Positions 22,556-28,255 of a stretch of DNA of 28,255 bases are shown in pieces. The DNA comes from Anaerolineae bacterium (lineage in GTDB: Bacteria; Chloroflexota; Anaerolineae; B4-G1; SLSP01). Each line of letters starts with the position of its first letter. The stretch's first letter is position 1. Below the pieces are notes generated by a model, which searched no databases, was not told the origin of the DNA, and saw only the letters and a list, made by a program, of their open reading frames with translations. Where the stretch lies: contig JAFGSL010000607.1 in assembly GCA_016934645.1 (NCBI GenBank), forward strand, positions 1 through 28,255, given 5' to 3'. Position numbers and translations under genes: made by a program.

Positions 22556-23929
22556 ATGTCATTGAAACTCTACGATACCTACACCCGCTCGGTGCGCGAA
22601 TTCGAACCGCTGCATCCGCCGGAAGTGGGTCTGTATACCTGTGGGCCAACGGTCTACGATTATGCGCACATCGGCAACTTGCGTACGTATATCTTTGAAG
22701 ATGTGCTACGCCGCGCGTTGGTCTTCAACGGCTACACCGTCAAGCACGTGATGAATATCACCGATGTTGGCCATTTGACCTCAGATGCCGATACCGGTGA
22801 GGATCGTATGGAGAAAGGCTCCCGGCGCACTGGCATGTCCGCGTGGGAGATTGCCGAGTTGTATACGCAAGAGTTCCAGGCCGATATGGAGCGTTTGAAC
22901 ATCCAGGAGCCGACGATTTGGTGCCGGGCTACCGATCACATTGCCGAGCAGATCGAGACTGTTCGCTGCATTGAAGAACACGGCTTCACCTACCGCACGT
23001 CGGATGGCATCTACTTCGATACGTCGAAACTGCCGGATTACGGCTACCTGGGCCGGTTGGACATCGAGGGGCTGCAATCCGGCGCGCGCGTGCATCGCGG
23101 CGAGAAGCGCAATATCACGGACTTTGCCTTGTGGAAGTTCAGTCCGCCCGACCAGCAGCGCCAAATGGAGTGGGACAGCCCGTGGGGGATGGGGTTCCCC
23201 GGCTGGCACATCGAGTGCTCGGCGATGTCCGCCAAGTATCTGGGGCCGTACTTCGACATCCACTGCGGTGGAGAGGATCACATCACAGTGCACCATCCCA
23301 ATGAGATCGCGCAGACGCAGGCGTGCTACGGCACACGTCTGGCGAACTTCTGGCTGCACGGCTACTTCTTGCAGATTGACCAAGCTCGGATGGGCAAGTC
23401 AGTAAGCAATTTCCTGCGCGTGCAGACGTTGATCGACGAAGGTTACGATCCGCTGGCCTATCGCTTCATGTGCCTGGGCGCGCACTACCGCTCGCAATTG
23501 AGCTTTACGTGGGAAGGCGTAGAGGGAGCGCAGACGGCGCTCAATCGGCTACGTGCAGCGGTCTACGGGTGGGGTGAACCCGGCACGCTGGATGAGGACT
23601 ACGTTGACAAGTTCGCGGAGCATGTGAGCGACGATCTGAACATGCCGCGCGTGCTGGCGTTAGCGTGGGATCTGGTCAAGAGCGATCTGGCCGACGCGAC
23701 GAAGAAGGCGACCGTGCTTTTCTTCGATCAGGTGCTTGGGCTGCGTTTGGCCGAGTGGGAGCCTGCTGAAGAGATCATCCCCGATGAGGTTCTGGCATTG
23801 GTCGCGCAGCGCACTGCCGCACGCAAGGCGCGGAACTGGCAAGAAGCCGACGCGCTGCGGGATCAGGTCACAGCGGCAGGATATGAGATCGAGGACACGC
23901 CGCAGGGACCGCGTGTCCACAAAAAGTAG
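22556..23929 (+). CDS. cysS: Cysteinyl-tRNA synthetase
   Basis: A 457-residue class Ia synthetase that charges tRNA-Cys. CGPTVYDYAHIGNLRTY (29-45) holds the HIGN motif (38-41) and the first zinc ligand, Cys29; GFPGWHIECSAM carries another zinc ligand, and HCGGEDHITVHHPNE holds further ones. The KMSKS loop is RMGKSVSNF, a variant. The C-terminal anticodon-binding helical domain is complete, ending RDQVTAAGYEIEDTPQGPRV. Length is usual. AAGGAG lies 9 nt before the ATG. A gene-end repeat hairpin follows 11 nt after the stop. Confidence 0.97.
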   Translation: MSLKLYDTYTRSVREFEPLHPPEVGLYTCGPTVYDYAHIGNLRTYIFEDVLRRALVFNGYTVKHVMNITDVGHLTSDADTGEDRMEKGSRRTGMSAWEIAELYTQEFQADMERLNIQEPTIWCRATDHIAEQIETVRCIEEHGFTYRTSDGIYFDTSKLPDYGYLGRLDIEGLQSGARVHRGEKRNITDFALWKFSPPDQQRQMEWDSPWGMGFPGWHIECSAMSAKYLGPYFDIHCGGEDHITVHHPNEIAQTQACYGTRLANFWLHGYFLQIDQARMGKSVSNFLRVQTLIDEGYDPLAYRFMCLGAHYRSQLSFTWEGVEGAQTALNRLRAAVYGWGEPGTLDEDYVDKFAEHVSDDLNMPRVLALAWDLVKSDLADATKKATVLFFDQVLGLRLAEWEPAEEIIPDEVLALVAQRTAARKARNWQEADALRDQVTAAGYEIEDTPQGPRVHKK

Positions 23930-23940
23930 ACTGTTTCAGT

Positions 23941-23974
23941 ACCCTTGCGAAGGTTCGCATACCTTCGTAAGGGT
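23941..23974 (+). repeat. Gene-end repeat hairpin after cysS (copy C)
   Basis: ACCCTTGCGAAGGT (23941-23954) and ACCTTCGTAAGGGT (23961-23974) form a 14-bp stem with one mismatch. It starts 11 nt after the cysS stop. It is the most compact copy of the family and may act as a terminator, although only a late T-rich run (CTTTCTTTTGTT) follows. Confidence 0.75.
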
Positions 23975-23998
23975 GGCTGAACGTTACTTTCTTTTGTT

Positions 23999-24616
23999 AT
24001 GGCAACATCCGTAACGGTCACCAAACTGAGTTCGCATCAATTGAAAAAAGCGGCCGGTTTGCTGGCTACTGCTTTTTTCGAATATCCAATGTTCACTTTC
24101 TATTTTCCCGATCCTCAGAGACGCGCACGCGACTTGCCCTGGTATCTGAGGAATGTACTGAACTGCGCTTTTCGTTATGGTGACGTGTATACCACACTGG
24201 AGATTGCCGGTGTGATTTTTACACTGCCGCCAGGTCATACCGAAATCTCGTTGTGGGAATATGTCCAGAATGGTTTCTTGCTGACGCCTCTCTTGTTGGG
24301 CCTGCGGAACTATGTGCGCTCCATGGACTGTGAGCGTTTTGTCGGGCGCACTCAGGCGCAATTGATGCAAGGGCGACCGCACTTTTACCTGTGGGGGCTG
24401 GCGGTCGATCCCGCTCGCAAATCGAATGGCATTGGCACGGCCTTGTTGCAGCCCGTTCTGGAAAAGGCCGGCACTCAGAAAATGCCCATCTATCTCGAAA
24501 CGCACGACGAGAGGAACGTTCGCTATTACCAAAGATACGGGTTTAACCTGATACACACCGCCAATATCCCAAAACACAACCTGCCGATTTGGTGTATGGC
24601 GTGGGAGCCGCAGTAG
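23999..24616 (+). CDS. GNAT family N-acetyltransferase
   Basis: A 205-residue acetyltransferase. The acetyl-CoA pyrophosphate-binding motif A is LAVDPARKSNGIGTALL (134-150; R140xxNGIG), followed by the motif B segment YLETHDERNVRYYQRYGF. The N-terminus begins directly at an ATG with no clear Shine-Dalgarno site. The substrate is unknown. It is followed 60 nt later by a sugar symporter gene, separated by a heptamer array, so cotranscription is uncertain. Confidence 0.85.
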   Translation: MATSVTVTKLSSHQLKKAAGLLATAFFEYPMFTFYFPDPQRRARDLPWYLRNVLNCAFRYGDVYTTLEIAGVIFTLPPGHTEISLWEYVQNGFLLTPLLLGLRNYVRSMDCERFVGRTQAQLMQGRPHFYLWGLAVDPARKSNGIGTALLQPVLEKAGTQKMPIYLETHDERNVRYYQRYGFNLIHTANIPKHNLPIWCMAWEPQ

Positions 24617-24623
24617 TTTTTTC

Positions 24624-24651
24624 CGGCTGAAGGCTAAAAGCCAATCGCTGA
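24624..24651. repeat. Heptamer array before the symporter gene
   Basis: CGGCTGA, AGGCTAA, AAGCCAA and TCGCTGA are four 7-nt units in register in the 60-nt gap between the acetyltransferase and symporter genes. Units are more degenerate than in other arrays. Confidence 0.5.
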
Positions 24652-24676
24652 GTGCTTATTCCCGAAGGAGGAACCA

Positions 24677-26113
24677 ATGACAGCAAAAGCTTATGAGAGC
24701 GGTTTGTCCTTTTTGCAAAAGGTCCAGTTTTACATTGGCAGTGGGGGCAGAAGCATCATCGGAGGGTTGGTCAATTCCGCCTTTATCAAATACTACACCG
24801 ATTTCATCGGGCTGGACCCCAAGTGGATGGGCTATGTCTACATCCTTTTCACCGTGTGGGCCGCGATCAACGATCCGATTTTTGGACAATGGCTGGATAA
24901 GCGCCCCTATCGCCAGGGGATCGGCAAGTACCGTCCCGCTTTTGTCAGGTCCATACCGTTTTTGGTCGTGATAACGCTGGCCTTCCCCTGGGCAAGCCCC
25001 AGTTGGTCGCAGTTGGGGATTTCGATCTACTTGTTCTTTGCGCTGACCCTGTGGGAAACGGCAGGGACGATTTTTGGTATTACTTACGGCGCAATTGCGA
25101 CAAATCTCTTTCTCACTACGAAGGAACGGGCGCAGGTCGAGGTGATCGACAATTACGTGGGCGCGTTGACGATCTTCGGCAGCACCATACCGATCATGAT
25201 CCTCAGTATGGAGGTCACCAACCAGACGATGTTGCTCTTTTTCGGGATCGTGACGGTTGCCAGTGGCCTCATTATGGCGATCTCTATCCCGGTGGTGCGC
25301 GAACGGGAAGAATTCTATTCACATGAGAAGGTTGAGACCTTTTCTATTAACGAATTCTTTGCAGAAATGGTAAATTTACTGAAAGAGCGCGCCTTCCTGT
25401 ACTATTTTCTCACTTTTTTGCTGTTCCAGAGAGTGGCGTCAGATTACTTGGTCGGTCTTTCTTACTTATACGACAATCTGATCCTGTCCAAAGGGGTTTG
25501 GACAGGATTGCCCGATATTCTGATCGGTATTATGGGACTGATCCTGTTTCCATTTATCGCGAAGTGGATCCGCAAATTCGGCACGAAGACGGTGTTGACC
25601 CGGATGATCATTGTCTCGATGGTCGGTTACGTTCTGCTGACCTTTGTGCCTGCTACGCAAGGCGGGTCGTTGAATATGGTCAAGGTCTTTGGAATAGAAA
25701 TCCCTGGCGAAAAAAGTTATTGGATCGCTACGCTGATGTACTTTGTGGTCTATGTTGGTCTTTCGGCCGTCTACACTGCTAACGGTCCAATCGGCAAACG
25801 TTTGATTGACTACCTGGAGATCAAAACCGGTCAACGCCGACCGGGAACAATAAAGGGTGTTTTGGGCGTTTTGATGACACCCGGTAAGGCCATTTTTATT
25901 TTCTTCTATACACAAATTATTTCAGCGTTTGGCTATGACGGGGCCAGCAAGGTTCAGGATGTGACCTCACAATGGGGAATACGACTTGCCACCGGCATGT
26001 TACCCGCCGTGATGATCCTTGTCGGTCTGTTCTTTTGGTCAAAATATCCCCTTGATAAGAAAACGGAAGACCAAGTAGAGGCTGAGACGTTGGCGAAACA
26101 CCGACCCGAGTAA
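24677..26113 (+). CDS. GPH-type (MFS_2) sugar:cation symporter
   Basis: A 478-residue, 12-helix transporter of the glycoside-pentoside-hexuronide:cation symporter group. Typical features are the N-terminal GSGGRSIIGGLVNSAF stretch, FTVWAAINDPIFGQWLDK (family loop 2-3 motif) and GKYRPAFVRSIPFL, the acidic and basic residues of which are usual in GPH carriers. AAGGAGG precedes the ATG. The C-terminal tail is hydrophilic. It would import a glycoside or uronide with Na+ or H+. The next gene starts 33 nt later on the same strand and resembles a polysaccharide-active enzyme, which supports a joint sugar-uptake role. The exact sugar cannot be read from sequence. Confidence 0.88.
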   Translation: MTAKAYESGLSFLQKVQFYIGSGGRSIIGGLVNSAFIKYYTDFIGLDPKWMGYVYILFTVWAAINDPIFGQWLDKRPYRQGIGKYRPAFVRSIPFLVVITLAFPWASPSWSQLGISIYLFFALTLWETAGTIFGITYGAIATNLFLTTKERAQVEVIDNYVGALTIFGSTIPIMILSMEVTNQTMLLFFGIVTVASGLIMAISIPVVREREEFYSHEKVETFSINEFFAEMVNLLKERAFLYYFLTFLLFQRVASDYLVGLSYLYDNLILSKGVWTGLPDILIGIMGLILFPFIAKWIRKFGTKTVLTRMIIVSMVGYVLLTFVPATQGGSLNMVKVFGIEIPGEKSYWIATLMYFVVYVGLSAVYTANGPIGKRLIDYLEIKTGQRRPGTIKGVLGVLMTPGKAIFIFFYTQIISAFGYDGASKVQDVTSQWGIRLATGMLPAVMILVGLFFWSKYPLDKKTEDQVEAETLAKHRPE

Positions 26114-26146
26114 AAAATGGTGTATTAACGCTAAGGAAACGTAACT

Positions 26147-28111
26147 ATGTCCAAAAAAGGATTACTGGCAGGTGCAGCGCTACTCGGTGGCCTGGCCGCG
26201 TGGATCGCCGTGGATGTCTATCGAAACAATCAAATCGAGAAAATCAGGTCGCAACCGGGACACAAGGAAGCGTTTCATGTGGATCGCATCCTTTATGATC
26301 TGGAGCATGGGCAGCCGGTGGATTGGAATGATCTAGCATCTACCCTCGCTTTTGTCAACAGGCGTTATGATACGGCGGATTTCCGCCTGCAATCCCTGAC
26401 CCGCATCGTCTATAAACACTGGGATAAGGTCGATCCTCACACGCAGGGTTTGATCCGCGACACCTATTTGAATTTCAAGTATTGGATGGACCAGCCCGGC
26501 ACGGATGGGATGTGTTTTTGGTCTGAAAACCATCAAATCTTGTTCGCTTCAGTGGAATATCTGGCCGGTCAACGCTGGCCCGACGCCGTCTTTGCTAACG
26601 ACGGAAAAACCGGAGCCGAGCACCGGGCGATGGCCCGAGCGCGTATCTTGACATGGCTTGAGCAGCGCTGGCTTTACGGTTTTACCGAGTGGTATTCCAC
26701 CGTCTATTATGTGGAAGATATCGCCCCCCTGTCCAATTTGATCGAATTTGCCGAGGATGAGGAGATTGTCACCAAAGCGACGATCATAATGGACCTTTTG
26801 CTACACGATCTCGCCACGCAATCCTACCGTGGTACCTTTATCAGTACCAGTGGGCGGCTTTACCAATCCCAAAAATTCGGTGGCGCGGGCAATTCGATGA
26901 AAACCGTGATTGAACACATTTGGGAAAAGGGCCGGTGGGGCTACCAGCACGAGTTTCGCAAAGGGATGGATCTGAATTTTGTTTTCCTGAATGGGTACAC
27001 AGTGCCCGACGTGATCAAAGCTATCGGTGAAGATGAGTCCGAGGTGATCATCAAGGCGTCCAACGGCCTCAATATCGGAGAACTCGAGGGCGAGGGGCTT
27101 TACGGGATGCAAGACCCGCAGATTATGATGCAGTGGGCGATGGAAGCGTTCACCAACCCGGAGGTGATCGTCAATTCACTGAACTATATCGCCAGGCACG
27201 ACATGTTTGGCAACGAATTTCTACACGACTTTAAAATGCTGAATATCGGCCTGGTCAAAGCGCTCCACTTGCTGCCTGCGATTAACCGGATTTTGAACCC
27301 GGTGACCAATGGAGTCGCCATCCAGCGCGCCAACACCTACACTTACAAAACGGCGGACTATATGCTGGCCACAGCACAGTCCTACCATCCAGGCACGTTT
27401 GGCGACCAGCACCATATCTGGAATGCCACCATTTCCGACCGGCTGAGCATATTCACCACGCATCCGGCCAAGTCTCTGGCCGATGAAGGCGCTTTGAGCG
27501 GTTCGCCGGGTTATTGGGTCGGTAGTGGTCGCCTACCTCACGCCGCCCAGGACAAAAACATTGTGCTCGTCATCTATCAAATCCCGGACCGGCCCGGCTT
27601 TATGGAATCGGCTTTGGTCGACTATACCCACGCGCACTTTCCCAGGCAGGCGATGGATGAGACCATCCTCGATGGTCGTTATGCCTTCGGTCGTGAAGGC
27701 AATGCTTTTTTTGCCTTTATCGCCCGCACCGAACTGGCCTATCGTGCCGATTCAGACTATGACCTGATCCAGCACGGCAAACAGACGTTTTGGATCTTTG
27801 AGGCCAGCACCGCCGACCGGGAAGGTTCTTTTGAGGACTTTATGCAGCGCATCAAGAGTAATCCGGTTGATTACGACGGCACACTTCTCAGCTATCAATC
27901 CAGTGACAGGTTATTGGAACTGAACTATCAACACGATTTCAAGGTGGATGGAACTAGCGTGGAGACTGAACACCCTCGATTTCAATCTCCTTATTCGCAA
28001 ACTGAGCGGAAACCACAGACGATGACATTCACCTATGCCGGTAAATCCCTGTTTCTGGATTTTTACAACGGGGGCCGAGAACAAACAACGTCAAGTTTAG
28101 TGAAAACTTGA
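26147..28111 (+). CDS. Membrane-anchored putative polysaccharide-degrading enzyme
   Basis: A 654-residue protein that I cannot assign to a named family with certainty. Residues 4-23 are a hydrophobic anchor or signal. Residues about 45-400 are helical with ordered aromatic/acidic motifs: FWSENHQ (124-130), GFTEWYS (178-184), YYVED (187-191) and TSGRLYQSQ (234-242). Residues about 400-654 look beta-rich, starting at GDQHHIWNA (419-427) and FTTHPAKS. This layout resembles (alpha/alpha)6-toroid plus beta-sandwich enzymes, such as heparinase-like lyases; Tyr, His and Glu in the motifs are possible catalytic residues. AAGGA is 9 nt before the ATG. It is coupled to a GPH symporter. The frame ends inside a hairpin repeat, so the last residues may not be ancestral. 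Confidence 0.55.
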   Translation: MSKKGLLAGAALLGGLAAWIAVDVYRNNQIEKIRSQPGHKEAFHVDRILYDLEHGQPVDWNDLASTLAFVNRRYDTADFRLQSLTRIVYKHWDKVDPHTQGLIRDTYLNFKYWMDQPGTDGMCFWSENHQILFASVEYLAGQRWPDAVFANDGKTGAEHRAMARARILTWLEQRWLYGFTEWYSTVYYVEDIAPLSNLIEFAEDEEIVTKATIIMDLLLHDLATQSYRGTFISTSGRLYQSQKFGGAGNSMKTVIEHIWEKGRWGYQHEFRKGMDLNFVFLNGYTVPDVIKAIGEDESEVIIKASNGLNIGELEGEGLYGMQDPQIMMQWAMEAFTNPEVIVNSLNYIARHDMFGNEFLHDFKMLNIGLVKALHLLPAINRILNPVTNGVAIQRANTYTYKTADYMLATAQSYHPGTFGDQHHIWNATISDRLSIFTTHPAKSLADEGALSGSPGYWVGSGRLPHAAQDKNIVLVIYQIPDRPGFMESALVDYTHAHFPRQAMDETILDGRYAFGREGNAFFAFIARTELAYRADSDYDLIQHGKQTFWIFEASTADREGSFEDFMQRIKSNPVDYDGTLLSYQSSDRLLELNYQHDFKVDGTSVETEHPRFQSPYSQTERKPQTMTFTYAGKSLFLDFYNGGREQTTSSLVKT

Positions 28112-28117
28112 CGTTGT
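28085..28117 (+). terminator. Hairpin spanning the stop codon of the 654-aa gene
   Basis: ACAACGTCAAGTTT (28085-28098) and its exact complement (28104-28117) form a 14-bp stem with a 5-nt loop. The TGA stop (28109-28111) lies inside the right arm. Only short T runs follow, so this may be a terminator, a mobile-element end or a repeat. Confidence 0.5.
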
Positions 28118-28194
28118 GTCCTCTCTGTAGCTGCGTTACGCCTCAGCCCCAAGCGATCAGGATAGGCATAGACTCAGTAGATCGAAAATCTACG

Positions 28195-28246
28195 TTCGTA
28201 GTAACCACTTTAGTGGTTCTTTTAACGACTGAAGTCGTTACTACGA
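28195..28246. repeat. Three-stem cruciform repeat near the window end
   Basis: The outer arms CGTAGT (28197-28202) and ACTACG (28240-28245) enclose two hairpins, AACCACTTTAGTGGTT (28203-28218) and AACGACTGAAGTCGTT (28224-28239). The two hairpins share a design (AACNACT..AGTNGTT), which suggests duplication and divergence. It is a REP- or MITE-like element. The sequence between the hairpin at 28085-28117 and this element shows no gene. Confidence 0.8.
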
Positions 28247-28255
28247 GCCAAAATT

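Noticed and set aside
28195..28246. tRNA-like cloverleaf
   Set aside because: Only two hairpins inside an outer stem, too short, with no T-loop or anticodon pattern.

Overview
The window is a dense bacterial chromosome segment of fairly high GC. It looks like a member of the Chloroflexota, probably Anaerolineae-like. This is an inference from the mix of genes: an Flp pilin, a receiver-TadZ protein, a multi-GAF histidine kinase, a DUF2723 membrane glycosyltransferase, a DHH-CBS-nucleotidyltransferase fusion and the split glycine decarboxylase. The many degenerate intergenic heptamer arrays point the same way. No ribosomal or transfer RNA gene was recognised, and there is no phage or IS transposase.

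Layout. 1-505 (+): a small Flp pilin gene with its promoter and terminator, then a promoter and terminator that enclose about 95 nt with no ORF (candidate small RNA). Both promoters carry the same 18-nt element. 513-3676 (-): ccdA, a DUF2085 membrane protein, lgt and a coiled-coil zinc-ribbon protein, an envelope/thiol-redox group with overlapping genes. 3801-7061 (-): glycine cleavage genes gcvH-gcvPA-gcvPB, closed by a clear terminator. 7216-11349 (-): a four-GAF membrane histidine kinase followed by a receiver-TadZ/CpaE protein, behind a promoter whose -35 lies in a perfect 18-bp palindrome. 11517-17140 (-): methyltransferase, transketolase and a DUF2723 glycosyltransferase, tightly coupled. 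17249-17890 (-): an unrecognised protein. 17977-20679 (-): the DHH/CBS/tRNA nucleotidyltransferase fusion, probably translated from a leaderless mRNA. 20828-23929 (+): lipid kinase, PlsC-like acyltransferase and cysS. 23999-28111 (+): GNAT acetyltransferase, GPH-type sugar:cation symporter and a 654-aa membrane-anchored protein resembling (alpha/alpha)6-toroid polysaccharide-degrading enzymes. 28112-28255: repeats only.

The strongest unexplained signal is in the repeats. Six or more arrays of different sequence share a 7-nt period, and two of them are read in frame inside genes: the glycosyltransferase and the catalytic core of the nucleotidyltransferase. A second family, with core ACCCTTGCGAAGGTT, sits at the 3' ends of at least five genes in a constant orientation and supplies the last codons of two. 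Other points are a perfect 28-bp palindrome inside gcvPA, the shared promoter element at the pilin and candidate RNA, and the 654-aa protein beside a sugar transporter.
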